DNA from: Molanna angustata
Lineage: Eukaryota > Arthropoda > Insecta > Trichoptera > Molannidae
Length of the DNA stretch: 64,000 bases
Direction: 5' to 3'
Assembly: GCA_963576475.1 (NCBI GenBank)
Contig: OY754972.1
Location: 33,890,556-33,954,555 of the forward strand
The notes under the pieces are model-generated. The model was not told where the DNA came from. It was given only the letters and a program-made list of their open reading frames with translations, and did no database searches. Position numbers and translations under genes: made by a program. Shown one piece after another: positions 37,155 through 48,380 of this stretch (positions are counted from its first letter, which is position 1; every line of letters starts with the position of its first letter).

Positions 37155-37475
37155 AGTGCTCCGGTGGTGGAAGGATTGGCCGGCATTCTGCCGTTTCCAA
37201 GGACGCCCGATTGCTTTTCCGAATTAGCCGAAACTCAATCTATGTGGAGGCTCCTTCCGCGTCCCCAAGAAATGGGGACCTCAAGAAATGAGCATACAGA
37301 GAGGAAGACATCTGCGAGTGTGGCGCCAGACAGGACAACGTGCACCTACTGTCATGTCCCATGATAGGAGCGACATGCACGCACCAAGACACAGTGATAG
37401 CAAACACTAGTGGAATCCGAGTGGCCGAATATTGGGGGCTACGAATATGATGGTGTACCGGACACGGAAAGTAAG
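37155..37475 (+). mobile_element. Jockey-like LINE 3' fragment with inverted 5' piece
   Basis: From about 37,280 to 37,475 the plus strand encodes the C-terminal end of a jockey-like ORF2: a Cys/His motif (CECGARQDNVHLLSCP) followed by VAEYWGLRI and a stop. It ends in a short 3' UTR closing with CCGGACACGGAAAGTAAGTA, matching the 3' end of the minus-strand LINE at 54.8 kb. The first part (37,155-37,265, GGTGGTGGAAGGATTGGCCG) is related to the 5' portion of that same LINE at 58,708-58,850 but in antisense. Sense and antisense pieces side by side fit a twin-primed, 5'-inverted insertion. Confidence 0.7.
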
Positions 37476-37499
37476 TAAGTAGTGTTGACATATTTTCTG

Positions 37500-37850
37500 C
37501 CAACAAACTACGAATAGCACAAAGAAAAATTTAAGGATGATGTTAAACTAGAAGACGAGAAATAACTGGATAACGCGGTCAGACCAAATTTATCTGATGT
37601 GGTTGAGAGGCAAGGAATATAAAAATGAAGATGGGCAGAACACAAAGCAACAATGAAAGGCAATTGATGGATGAAAAGACTGGAGACCATGAGGCACATA
37701 TGGATGGAAAACATCAAAAGATTCGTTGGACCCCATAGATGGGGATTGCACATAAACTGGAGGAGTGAAGTAGGTGAGAGGAAACCGATGTCCTGCAGTG
37801 AACAAACACGCGCTAAAGATGATGAGGACGAAAAATTGATCAACCAATTA
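37500..37850 (+). pseudogene. Decayed RT C-terminal fragment (RTE-like?)
   Basis: A stop-interrupted plus-strand reading (RWAEHKATMKGN, WMKRLETM, then FVGPHRW) resembles the tail that follows the RT domain in RTE-type LINEs, where a W-A-G-H block and later R-W repeats are usual. There are in-frame stops and the similarity is weak, so family assignment is tentative. It lies directly after the jockey-like fragment. Confidence 0.35.
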
Positions 37851-37929
37851 ATAAAAACTGTGCTGTATAGTACTTGTTAATATTATCTGTGTCGATTCTC
37901 ACTTTTCTAACTACTTACTTTCATTGGTG

Positions 37930-37997
37930 TTGTTCCGGTTGTGAAAGGATTAGCCGGCATTCAACCGTTTCCAGGGGGCGCCCGATTGCTTTTGATT
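37930..37997 (+). mobile_element. Short LINE 5'-region fragment
   Basis: TTCCGGTTGTGAAAGGATTA, GCCGGCATTCAACCGTTTCC and AGGGGGCGCCCGATTGCTTT match 37,155-37,215 and 58,708-58,762. Only ~65 bp is preserved. Confidence 0.65.
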
Positions 37998-38304
37998 ATT
38001 TTTTCTAGCTAAATGTATTTCATTTACCTTTAAACCAAATCTTCAAGACACTCGTCATCATTATCAGTGGCCAAAACTGATGTGAATAACCTAATTTCGT
38101 GCACGTCGAGTGATTATTCTTGTTATAGATCTATATCATCACTTACGTAATATTTCACTAGATTTTTGATGTGGTTTGAAAAAAACCCACTGTGAATGCT
38201 GATAGATATAAAATTACATAAATTTGAAAATGAAAATAACTATTGGATAGTTTTACCCTCAAAAATATCAGTTTATTGACAACAATATCAGATAGTAATT
38301 AATC

Positions 38305-38966
38305 GAATATTTTTATTATTGCATATGCGCAAACATTGGATTTTTTTCACTGTCGGGAGTCAAAGGTATTTTTTAACAGATTTTTAATTATCTCAATAGA
38401 GACGAAGTTGGAATATTTACTGTAGGAGAATCGGGAAATAAAGGCACCTACAGGGCTTACGACCTGTCATCGGCTGGTTTGCGTGATCACTTTATGCGCT
38501 TGCGCAACGTTCACCAATTATGCCTTTTTAATGAGATCCCTATCAATTCAATTTTTAAAGATCTATATATTGTAATACTGAAATTCTTTTCGCTTGAAAA
38601 TAAGGAATTTTTACTACAGCCATCTATGTGTGAAATTATGAACAACATTCTTATTATTTTTTATTTATTTTTGTTGTAACGCCATCTATTGCGAGAATTG
38701 GTTTTTTGTAAAATAATGAGAGCAACAATTCTTATACCTGAGGTGACAAAAGCATTTTTCGCATAGAAGTCACCCCTGAATTGCGCCAGACTTATAAGGT
38801 CATTTTTGTCTTATTTACCTACTTGTACCAATGTGTAAGTAATGGAATATTTTTATTATTGCATATGCGCAAACATTGGATTTTTTTCCCTTGATTTCCC
38901 GGTTCTCCTACAGTAAATTTTCCAACTTCGTCTCTATTGAGATAATTAAAAATCTGCTAAAAGATA
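38305..38966. mobile_element. MITE family Y, ~70 bp inverted arms
   Basis: The left arm (38,371-38,440: TTAATTATCTCAATAGAGAC, GAAGTTGGAATATTTACTGT, AGGAGAATCGGGAAAT) is mirrored at 38,895-38,964 (ATTTCCCGGTTCTCCTACAG ... GTCTCTATTGAGATAATTAA). A second feature overlaps: GCATATGCGCAAACATTGGA with flanking bases occurs as a direct repeat at about 38,321 and 38,861. The inner part carries GGGCTTACGACCTGTCATCG and TTTATGCGCTTGCGCAACGT, shared with the copies at 47.6 and 52.5 kb. There is no transposase. Confidence 0.7.
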
Positions 38967-38974
38967 GTAATTAA

Positions 38975-39160
38975 TTAATTCATACCATTACGGAATTTAC
39001 CAACAACAATGTGGGATAACAAGCGACTGGTATGCGGGTGTGCATTAGAATAAAAAAAAACGAATCAAAACACATGTGGGTATCCACACACACCAGTCTC
39101 GTCTCACATTCAGAATGGATGGTGAACATCAGTACTGAGCCAGATAAACGAAAATAAAAT
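38975..39160 (+). mobile_element. Rep-X dispersed element (3' truncated)
   Basis: CATACCATTACGGAATTTAC, ACAATGTGGGATAACAAGCG, ACTGGTATGCGGGTGTGCAT, ACACCAGTCTCGTCTCACAT and TTCAGAATGGATGGTGAACA are present in order. The CGATTACCCGG 3' part is missing. Confidence 0.75.
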
Positions 39161-39593
39161 AGGCAAAACAAAAATCATGCCTAATTGATAATCTACACCG
39201 TATTTTATAGTCGGTTTATGTGGTCTACCAAATATGTAAAAATTAAATAAACCCGGTAAACGCAGGGTACATTCAATAAAGAATATTATGTGTGTAGGTA
39301 GGTACTTATCTACCTTACTTTCTTACACAACACAAAATTCAAGGGCAAAACCATTGATTAAATAAGGATATTTTTGTTTGTAGATAGGTTTGTTTGTACA
39401 TTTAAAACATTTCTAAGACTTTCTTTAATCGAATTACTCAGTGGATTAGTGGCTCGCGATTCATGTTTAGTGGATAAAGTTCCTAGTTGAAATTTTACTT
39501 AAATATAATACAATATCCAATCTTATTTGGATTAAAATCGGGATTTCATAGTTAAAACATTACCGTGGACTTGTTATAATAATTTACTAATAA

Positions 39594-40787
39594 CTAGCTG
39601 ACCCGGCGAACTTCGTACCACCTCAGTCAATGAATGCCGTGTTAACTTTATGTAAATCATAATAATTTAGGATTTTAACAACGTAATAATATTATAAAAA
39701 CTTTTGATGAAAAAATTAGAAAATACACCGCTTTAGGTAACGAACGAGATTAAAAGACTTTGGCATTCTCGTAAAATAATAATATAACCGTTCATTATTT
39801 CAGCCACTGGCATTATTCCAAAATCGTTAATCCGTAATTTAGAAATTATAGATTTATCGAAAAATTTAATAATAAAAATGTAAAAAACGGTAATTATGAA
39901 TACATGTAGAATCGTTAAAGATTTTTTAAACGTTAATATTCGGGAATCAGTAGGGTTGTTAGGTAGTATAGAGACCTCCTCAGAGCCTAATCCTTTGATA
40001 TGTTAAGTATCTGGATGGGTGAACTATTCCCAATTGAAAGCTTGATGATGCGTTTGTTGCATTTTATTTTGCTCTTTTAAATAATTTACAATTTACGCAT
40101 TGATCTGCTAATTCTTTTGAGGAAGTGTATAATGGTAATAATAATAATTGAGTGTTATTATTTGTAGTGCTTAATTGTTATTAATATCATTAGTAAATCG
40201 GCCAGCGCCGCATACATAAAAATACATTTAGTTCAATTATTTATTAGGTATAACAATAATGTAAAAATGCCTTAGATTATATATCTTATAATTCTATGAA
40301 AAATGCAAAAATAGGTAATAATGAATACATTTTTCAACCCCAAGCATAATGTCAAAATTTTCTATAATCCATATGTTTTGTTTTTAAATTTTTCTTCGTA
40401 GAATAAATTCCATTTTCAAATGATTTAAACGATAATGCTAATTAAATCAATATTATTTGGTAGGTACCTACCTCAAGTTTCTATTCTGAATTTATCAATG
40501 ATCTGCTAAGTAGGTAGCCTACCTACCCTAACGTCTTACATTCAATTTTTGATTCATATTTTTGATTCAGTATTTAGATTTAATAAGTTATATTGTTTGC
40601 ATAATAGGTACTAGGCGTACAGTTTATTTACATATTTTTTCCGTTAATTTTTCCAATATTTATATAGATAATATGTTATCCAGGGCGGAAACGAATCCAA
40701 CAAATAAGAGATCATTACAAGTGGTCCAGCCGCTCTTGAGTTATAAATAGTCTAACTAACCCAACTTTGTTTTATATTTATATAGAT
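39594..40787 (+). repeat. Dispersed repeat with CTAGCTGACCCGGCGAAC start and TATATAGATT end
   Basis: The segment begins AACTAGCTGACCCGGCGAAC and ends GTCCAGCCGCTCTTGAGTTA...TATTTATATAGATT. From memory this head-and-tail combination is widespread in insect genomes as a non-autonomous retro-element family. I cannot name it reliably, and the interior (about 39,700-40,680) is AT-rich with no coding sense. A second partial copy is at 44.25-44.70 kb. Confidence 0.5.
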
Positions 40788-40789
40788 TT

Positions 40790-41755
40790 GAAAAATTAAA
40801 GTTGACTAGTCTTGCCTTGATTTTAAAAATTCTTCCTGTTGAAATCAACATACGTCTGAAAATGTTGATTTTCCTGATATTACTTTGTTTAAATTGAGGA
40901 ATCACTTTGATGTACATAAAATAAAAATAATTAATCACTATATGTTTGATGTTTTAACAGTAACACGTAAAAGAAAAAATCTCAAATGCAATGTATTTGT
41001 AATAGCGAAATTGACGTTTGCGAAGTAGAAGTATAGAGTAGGTACCTATGAAAGTAGAATTCATTTATATTCAGTTGAAATTATCCGTCCCTGCGTGTAA
41101 CTGGACTTTATTGATAAGGGTCTAAATCAAGGCAATGAATAAAATAAAACAAAAATAAACCTACATAACTAACTTGTGATCACTCCGGATACAGTAATGG
41201 AACAATAAAGTTGTGTCAAAGTTCCACACGAATAACTCTTAAGCGTATGTGTGGGAACATTTTTTTTTCTCCTTTAGAAATTAGTGTAGGTTTTCCAAAC
41301 AACGTTGACAAATCGACTCTATGGAGCAGAACGAGTGAATAGCAATATTTAACCCATGGGTGTGTGGAAAAAGTCCCCACTCCATCACCTGTTCACCCAA
41401 GGTTGAAATACAAAAAAAACTTATTTTTCTATTTTTCATTTCGGAGCGTGGGATGCGTACCTACGTACCTGTTATCCAGAGAAGTATTAAGTGGAAACCA
41501 TTATATTTTATTTTGAACTCTCTTGACGCATACTTTTATCCACATTCATAATGTGGCACCATAAAGCACCGTCCAGTAAAATATTTAAGAAATTTTATTT
41601 TCCTGTCAAATATGGGTTTACCTCTTCAAACTGCCTATTCACAGTACCTACAGAAGTTTAAAAAAGCCTTTGTTTTCAAATACAATCAGCTAGACTAGAC
41701 AGCTGAACACCTGATTCCGATTTCCTCTCCTTGCACTTCCCCTATACTTTATACA
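40790..41755. other. Intergenic DNA, nothing recognised
   Basis: AT-rich sequence with GTAGGTACCTA-like palindromes and no coding or repeat signal that I can support. Confidence 0.35.
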
Positions 41756-41760
41756 CTATT

Positions 41761-42097
41761 GATTGATGTGTATAAAGTATAAATGAATGTAGGTATAAAT
41801 AATGACGACCGTCAGGCAATGTTCTTAATCTTCATCTTCTTATTTCAAAAGATCCATGATCTATATAGGTATAGACATGTTCGTTTCAGAACCTTCTCTC
41901 ACGACTCCACCAATAAACAATATCCTTGATTGATGTGTATAAAGTATAAATGAATGTAGGTATAAATAATGACGACCGTCAGGCAATGTTCTTAATATTC
42001 ATCTTCTTATTTCAAAAGATCCATGATCTATATAGGTATAGACATGTTCGTTTCAGAACCTTCTCTCACGACTCCACCAATAAACAATATCCTTGAT
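41761..42097 (+). repeat. Tandem duplication, period 167 bp, two copies
   Basis: The block GATTGATGTGTATAAAGTAT...CCACCAATAAACAATATCCT is repeated head to tail with period 167 (41,761 and 41,928). I saw one mismatch (TTAATCTTC against TTAATATTC). The near-identity indicates a recent local duplication. There is no coding frame. Confidence 0.92.
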
Positions 42098-42284
42098 TTC
42101 GCACATTCTTTGAATCTCAATATTTCGTTATCATCATAATAACTACAAAGTTTTTAAAAACCTAATTAAATTGTCCAGGATAATGTTAATTTTCCCTGTC
42201 TATCTTCACTCTGATGTTTCTGAAAAATCAAAACAATTTTGATTTTTCGTTTAATAACTTGTGGCGATACGAGCTTTTCACATT

Positions 42285-42495
42285 CATATCAGTACGGAGT
42301 AATCAACGACTAGTGAGCGGGTGTACATAAGAGGAAGAACGACACTGGCGTATATCTCCACACACCAGTCTCGTCTCTATTAACAATACATTCAGAATGG
42401 GTGGTGAACCTTATTGCTGAACTATGTGAGATGTTTCTCTTGCATTTTTGATTCACCAGCTCTAACGGGACTATCCGAGTCTTTTTAAAATACAA
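42285..42495 (+). mobile_element. Rep-X dispersed element
   Basis: TGAGCGGGTGTACATAAG, CCACACACCAGTCTCGTCTC, ACATTCAGAATGGGTGGTGA, GCTGAACTATGTGAGATGT and TTGATTCACCAGCTCTAACG follow in family order, ending near GACTATCCGAG. The 5' TACCATTACGG block has diverged. Confidence 0.75.
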
Positions 42496-42499
42496 CATT

Positions 42500-43050
42500 A
42501 CCTACCTAAAAAGAGTTTTAAAGTTAAGCAAACGACTTCTGTGATACCAAGTTCGAAGAAAGAAACATTTGAGCATCGAGGCAAATCGACAGAATGTTGA
42601 AAAGTTGAAGTTGAAGTAAAAGGAACGGAATACTGTTAAGGCAGGATTTCTTCACTATTTCCAAGTTGCATGAGAATGTTCGTTTTGTAAAACGTTTGGT
42701 AATTTTATCACGTATCGATTGAGAGTTTAAGATATGTTTGAACCCGAACGATAGAATAAATTGCATATTGAAATGCAACAGATGCATACTAGATAACAAA
42801 AGATTTTCCATTTCCAAAATTATCTATTGTAATTTTAAATATTATCGTTTCACAAAATGATCCTTGTAGAGGGTAGTGATGCAATAGTGGCGGCCATAGA
42901 TTTTTATTATAATATACCTAGATGTAGTACTCTGTGCAAAAAGTGTGTCATGGAATATCGCGAGTTTGACGTTTTGGTTGGCAACATATTTTAGTTTTCC
43001 TTGCATTTCAACACATCCTAGATAAATGTTCTCTAAATTATTAATAATTA
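42500..43050. other. Intergenic DNA, no gene recognised
   Basis: Two short minus-strand open frames (about 97 and 77 codons) show no domain or clear coding bias. I see no repeat. Confidence 0.35.
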
Positions 43051-43052
43051 AA

Positions 43053-43252
43053 ATGACAATGATTAATATGAACACATATATAATTCCACAATTTATTTTA
43101 TTTTTCTCCCGACGACCGTTTCGGCTTATAAGGTCATAATCAACTGGTTGTTTATGACCAGTTGATTATGGCCTTATAAGCCGAAACGGTCGTCGGGAGA
43201 AAAATAAAATAAATTGTGGAATTATATATGTGTTCATATTAATCATTGTCAT
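43053..43252. repeat. Near-perfect 200 bp palindrome
   Basis: Arms of ~96 bp, starting ATGACAATGATTAATATGAA and ending TTCATATTAATCATTGTCAT, flank a short centre around 43,150 (TGTTTATG). The inner arms carry CCCGACGACCGTTTCGGCTT and its complement AAGCCGAAACGGTCGTCGGG. Arm identity is almost complete, so the structure is young or actively homogenised. It could be a hairpin-forming MITE or a head-to-head copy of a retro-element terminus. Confidence 0.93.
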
Positions 43253-44240
43253 AATGGAATTCTACAAATTAGAAGCCGTCACAATCGAAAGATTGAAAAG
43301 TGCGTATAATAATTAAAATGTTTTTTATACAAATAAATCCGAAAACAATTCACATTAGTCGTTATTTTCTATCGAAAAACGATGTGGTCTGGAACCAGAA
43401 CGTCAAAAATCCCCCCTGAAAAATGAATCACATTCGATTCATACAAAATTTGCTAACTACGACATCTAGTGTAATATATGAAAACCTATGGTGGCGGCGC
43501 AGATCTACATATGTTATGAGAATAAATCGAACCACAAGAAATGTGTTTCTTCGACTGCGGTAATATACTATTTAAATATCAGGGTAGCATAGAATAAGGC
43601 AGGAAAAACAGAACAACGTACTGTAGGTATACGAAATAAGTTCCATGTACCGGGTAAACATAGCGTGCAGATAGATGGTCATAGATTACCTACATTAAAT
43701 TCCGTCAACTTGATTGTAACGATAGGAATCTTATGAACAATTGACATACAGTTGAGTATTTATTTTTTTCAGTAAAGTGGATTCATCGTAAACAATACGT
43801 CAATTTTCAGACCTGACCATGGAACAATGGTTGGCAGTTTGAAACATGGATGTTACCTTATATACATCCATGGTTTGAAATGTACACAGAACAAGGATGG
43901 AGAGAGGAGAAGAAAGGAAGGGGATAATGGCCACCGAAGACACGCCCCAAGACAAATGGGCCCTTTATGGCAAATTGAATGCCCTACAAATGTTTTGCAA
44001 AGACAAAAAGTGTGGGAGAATTTTGACAAATAACGTATTTCATTGATACAGCTGAAAGATTATTGTTTTATTTGTGAAACTTTCACGTTCCTTCGTCAGA
44101 AATTCATATATTTTTAAACATAGGTATTTTGGAACTCGTTTATTTATGTATTCGGTGTACAACTTATGTGTTTTTAATAGTTTCCTATAATATATTGATT
44201 ATTGTGATTAATTAACTTTATAGAATAGGTACTAATAAAA
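43253..44240. other. Intergenic DNA, nothing firmly recognised
   Basis: One 68-codon plus-strand frame (43,827-44,033) lies in a purine-rich stretch (GGAGAGAGGAGAAGAAAGGA) and is not recognisable. There are no repeats of the families seen elsewhere. Confidence 0.35.
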
Positions 44241-44245
44241 CCCGG

Positions 44246-44700
44246 CAGACGTTATCCCGCCTGTTAAATTATTTACCTCCAAATATATAAAAATGGTGGT
44301 TCGGTATGTTTCCTTTATATTATTTAACATTCTTATCTAGATTCGCTTATTATAATTCCGTATTTTTGTCCCTTCCGCCCCTATTCATTCATTCATTCCT
44401 TTAAATTTCATTTAATTATTCAAACAAATACAGGTACTTGAACCTTTAGCATTATTCCAGTTTTATATAATATACCATTTTATGTATGGGTATATAGGAT
44501 TTTTGCTGAACAAACCCACCAAGTATCAATTTTTATTGTGAGGTATCGAATAAGTAAATAAATTATAATGCATAAACCTTCTCCTGAATGAGCTGAACAA
44601 ATTCCCAAAGTTTCATCGCAATCGGATGCTTGGTTTGGGAGTTCATCGGATACATAAAATATACGTAAATCCATTTTTATATATTGTATATAGATTTATT
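44246..44700 (+). repeat. Second partial copy of the ACCCGGC...TATATAGATT repeat
   Basis: It begins AAAACCCGGCAGACGTTATC, carries CCAAAGTTTCATCGCAATCG in the interior and ends ATATTGTATATAGATTTATT. This layout matches the 39.6-40.8 kb element in outline but with much divergence and a shorter interior. Confidence 0.45.
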
Positions 44701-45074
44701 AGAAGGATTATTGCGTGTTCTAAAGGTATAATTATGTAAAACTCATGTCTCTATAATAGATACACTACAAACAAATGGGTGCAACTGATAATTCATGCAA
44801 CAAAAGATTGTACTCACTCTGATGTATGTTTTAAATAGTATGTGGAGGAAAGAATGCGATAGGCCGGGCGACTGAAGAAATTCCGAATCATGCCTAGGAA
44901 AAAAAATGTCCACTTGTACGAGTATGATTTGATTCAAGTTGACAAGGAAATATTTTTCATTTACAAAAAAACTAGGGATTTCTTCTTCTTTTTGCTTGTG
45001 GTGCCTCTCGAAGGAACACAGATAACGACTGCGCAGCTTTCCCGCCCATCTTAACACGCAGGCGCGGACCTTAC

Positions 45075-45161
45075 AACCAGCCGCTGATCTGCATCTACAA
45101 ACAAAATCATTCGCGTTGGATCAATCAAATCATTCACCTGGTCGATGTGCACGGAACCAAG
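45075..45161 (-). other. Possible isolated exon (unidentified)
   Basis: On the minus strand an 87 bp segment, less AT-rich than its surroundings, encodes 29 residues with a protein-like composition (HIDQVNDLIDPTRMILFVDA in its middle). It is preceded by CTGCAG, which could serve as an acceptor, and followed immediately by GTAAGG, a good donor. No partner exon is recognised. The acceptor lacks a clear pyrimidine tract, and the frame continues to a nearby stop if unspliced. I do not recognise the protein. It could equally be a fragment of a mobile element. Confidence 0.25.
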
Positions 45162-45590
45162 CTGCAGTTCTTCGTTTCACTGTTTTACGAAATTTATATT
45201 ATTTATTTAAGTATAAAAATTAGCCTTGTAATTTAATTGGATTAAAACTTTAAGTCAATTTATATCTTTAATTCATAATATTTAATCTCCCTATGCAATA
45301 CCTCTTTTAGAAATTAGTGCATTTAAGGATACAAAACGTGGACTGGGTTTATGCGTGGTTCGATACCTGTACGTGTGAACCCATGTAGAACCCACATGCT
45401 GTATGAAATACAGATAATTGAATTAATGTTTAACAATAGTTTGAAATATGCGCAATTAGTAGAATAAAATTGTCCTTATATGAACTATAGATTTACTTAC
45501 AAATTCCTCTCTATGTAAGTGAAGTAGGTAAGCAAAAAAAAACGATTTTAAAATATTGCTAGTTAAATTGATATATTAATAAACTAACCA

Positions 45591-45720
45591 TAAGGTCATT
45601 GGTAGAGTGGTTAGCGCGCTGGGCTAGTAATCTAGTGGTCGCGAGTTTAAATCCTGCCTCAACCCATTTCGTTCTCCTCTAGCACAAGCATTTATACTTG
45701 ATAGAGGAAATGTAGGAAGA
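45591..45720 (+). mobile_element. tRNA-derived SINE, family C
   Basis: GGTAGAGTGGTTAGCGCGCT (A-box region), CTAGTGGTCGCGAGTTTAAA (decayed B-box) and a CCATTTCGTTCTCC body match the reversed copy at 29.8 kb. A non-tRNA tail follows and no clean tRNA fold is evident. Confidence 0.75.
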
Positions 45721-46323
45721 TGGATATGTGTACTTTTTTTGACAAGGATATATTCATTGAAAAAAAAATAACAAATAAATAATAAGTATATTTCTGAGAA
45801 TTAATAGTAAAAGCCTAGTGAAAACACAAAAATATATTTTTTATATCACGTAAGTACCATTGAACAAATATATTTATATCGAATTACATTTATTTTTACA
45901 CTCGATAAAATTTCAGGTTGTTTACTTTGGAAATGAATGTGTTGTTAATGGACATTAAGTATAAAAGGATGTGAAAAAAGTAAATCACGCTAAAAGTGTT
46001 CATACATACAAAAAATAGAAATAGTTCCTAGTTGTCAAATGAGGTATGTAGGGTAGGTACCTACACATATGAGCCGTGACATGTTGACATTCATACATAA
46101 GCTATTATTTTTTCAACAACTACATTATAATAATGGAAAAAATATGCAATAAATAATCCAACTGTCGATTCGTTCAAGAGAATTTATTATTCTTAATGAA
46201 AAATAATCGTGAAAGACATGAAAATACTGTTCTCTTATCCAAAGAAGTGTCTGAAATACATAGTTCCTACCTATACTCGTAAAAATGTCGTCAATGTTGA
46301 AAATCTTATAAGGGTAGATGAAA

Positions 46324-46572
46324 CTATATTTGTGGACTTGGAGGAAAATTACCCTGCAAATTGAAACACGTACTGGAGGGTGATACTATGACGTGACACA
46401 CATTCCACTGTTTGAGTCGCTCCAACTGTTTCCAGCTTTTGGCTGCATTCGATTCAAAGAACGTGCCAAACACTATGTATTTGTTTCTATAACCAGCATT
46501 ACCAGTTAATGTTATACCAAGAGCGTGACTATGTGGGTGACGGTATATTGTCAATGCAGAGGGTAGGTACAT
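46324..46572 (-). other. Unidentified open frame, 82 codons
   Basis: A minus-strand frame of more balanced base composition than its AT-rich neighbours encodes ITLTGNAGYRNKYIVFGTFF and SWKQLERLKQWNVCHVIV. I recognise no family. It might be an exon (GTAATT follows the codons for CFNLQ) or a chance open frame. It has no partner exons that I can see. Confidence 0.2.
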
Positions 46573-46627
46573 GCAGAAATTAATGGGACAAGTCTGGTGT
46601 CAATCATTTTATTTCCTTAACATCAGT

Positions 46628-46850
46628 CGTCCTTCATGGTTTGATTGGTAAGATATCTGACTCTTGAGCTAATTAGGGTACGATTCTCGGCGGAGACACT
46701 GCTTTAAATTGTGTTTTCAGTCTAGATCTACAAGACGATAAATATCATTAGTCGCCAGAATGTGGCAACTTGTTAATCGGTGTGCGTTAAATTAATAGTA
46801 CCTACCTGTTAGTTACCCGAATAGCAATACCAAATAAAATAAAAAAAAAA
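46628..46850 (+). mobile_element. tRNA-derived SINE, family A
   Basis: The degenerate tRNA head (CCTTCATGGTTTGATTGGTA, then GGGTACGATTCTCGGCGGAG) is followed by the family A body (TGTGTTTTCAGTCTAGATCT, CAGAATGTGGCAACTTGTTA, CTGTTAGTTACCCGAATAGC) and an A-rich tail. It is in sense orientation. Confidence 0.85.
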
Positions 46851-47640
46851 CATAGTTTAAGCTGTTAGTTGTTATATACACATTTCTACAAGTAGGTATG
46901 TTAACAAGTTTTCAAATGAATTGATTCCGGCACGATTCAGGGGAGACATCTATGCAACATAATTATCGCGTAAAGAAGAGGAATCGTGGCCTTCATTGTT
47001 AACGAATCATTTTCTGAAAAGATGGCGTTAGGAAAAGTTTCATCGTCATTCTCAAAAAAATCGTGATAGTGTTTTGACATTATTTTCAAGTGATATTAAA
47101 ACACCTCACAACATTATTTGTTTATTTAAATTGCCTTTAACATACTATTCGAGTAAAATACACATATTTAAAACAACAACATAGAAAAACAAAAATAAAT
47201 CTTTTTATCAGGATGTAAAATAAAAATCTATATAAAACCTAACCTCAAACAAGAAAAAAGGCAATAAATCAAATATATCTGAAACGAAACGAAATAAAAA
47301 AAACTATTAAAAAATATTATATAAGATATAAGTTGGTATACTTATATATGAACTAAAAAAAAAACGAAAAACCATAAAATTTAATACATTTTAAATCAAT
47401 CTAAATAAAGTGTAATGTTATATAAGGTGAAAAATAAACAAAAAATATTATAAGTGTGCAAATATACAAATCTGCACCGAAAATATCACAACCTGACTCT
47501 CTCATAAAAAAAATGTTATCATTTTGTTTGTTTGGATTTATCTAGACAGCATAAATATGTCACCCTCATGAGAATATTTATTTTCATTATATCTATACAC
47601 GTTTCAAATTGATAATAATGTAACTCAATAAAAGGCATAA
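46851..47640. other. Very AT-rich intergenic DNA
   Basis: A-rich plus-strand DNA with multiple A-tracts. No gene or repeat family is recognised. Confidence 0.35.
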
Positions 47641-47644
47641 TTGG

Positions 47645-47697
47645 TGTAAGTTGCGCGAGCGCTCAAAGTGATCACGTTAACCAGCCGATGTCTAAAT
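47645..47697 (+). mobile_element. MITE Y fragment
   Basis: GTTGCGCGAGCGCTCAAAGT and GATCACGTTAACCAGCCGAT match the inner part of the MITE Y copy at 52.5-52.7 kb. Only ~50 bp remain. Confidence 0.55.
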
Positions 47698-48380
47698 CGA
47701 ACGCGTATAAAAAATACACTGTAAACGAAGAAAACATATTAATATTTACGAGAGTGCAAGCACTCCTTTAAACCTACATATATTCAGAATTTGTCTAAGT
47801 TGAGATAAACATTTAAAAAAATATTAATAATAAAATGGGTATTACCAAATATGAAATAAGAAAAAATAAGAAATTTAACTGTGGGCAAGGTGTATATTTA
47901 ATGACATCCATCGTTCTTTATTTTCGTTTTTAATGTCGATATCAAGTGAAGGTAGATTCAATGATGGCCTTTCACTTTGGTTGGTAGCAACTTCCGGCTG
48001 GCAATAAAGGTGTTTGGTGTCGTAAAATTTATCATGTTTTTCATTTCATCATTATAACGGCAGTCATTAAAACGTGTACATTCATTTGGTAGTAAAAAAG
48101 CATTTTGAATTTGAAGCTGCGAAACGAAAATTAACTTGAGTCCATATTTCAGGTATTAGCTACAAACTGCGATACCATACATAATATAAAAAATGGAGTT
48201 AATAGTATAAAATAATTTCCTAATTTAATTGAAAGCAGCGCGTTAATTTTATATCTAACACAACGCGTAATACTAAAAAAACACACGGGTTGCAAAGTAT
48301 TGAAGTCGACACCGAACTCACTCGACGGATCGTAGGTATGTTTGTGTTTGTCGTCAACTTTGTTTAGCAGCCTATGACCA

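Noticed and set aside
37590..37847. 85-111 codon minus-strand frames
   Set aside because: They lie antisense to a decayed LINE tail and have no protein-like features.
44743..45057. 104-codon minus-strand frame as a gene
   Set aside because: It is mostly low-similarity AT-rich sequence with no domain; only the adjacent 45,075-45,161 segment looks coding-like.
45601..45660. Functional tRNA gene (plus strand)
   Set aside because: The B-box is decayed (AGTTTAAATCC) and the same head plus body occurs reversed at 29.8 kb; this is SINE family C.
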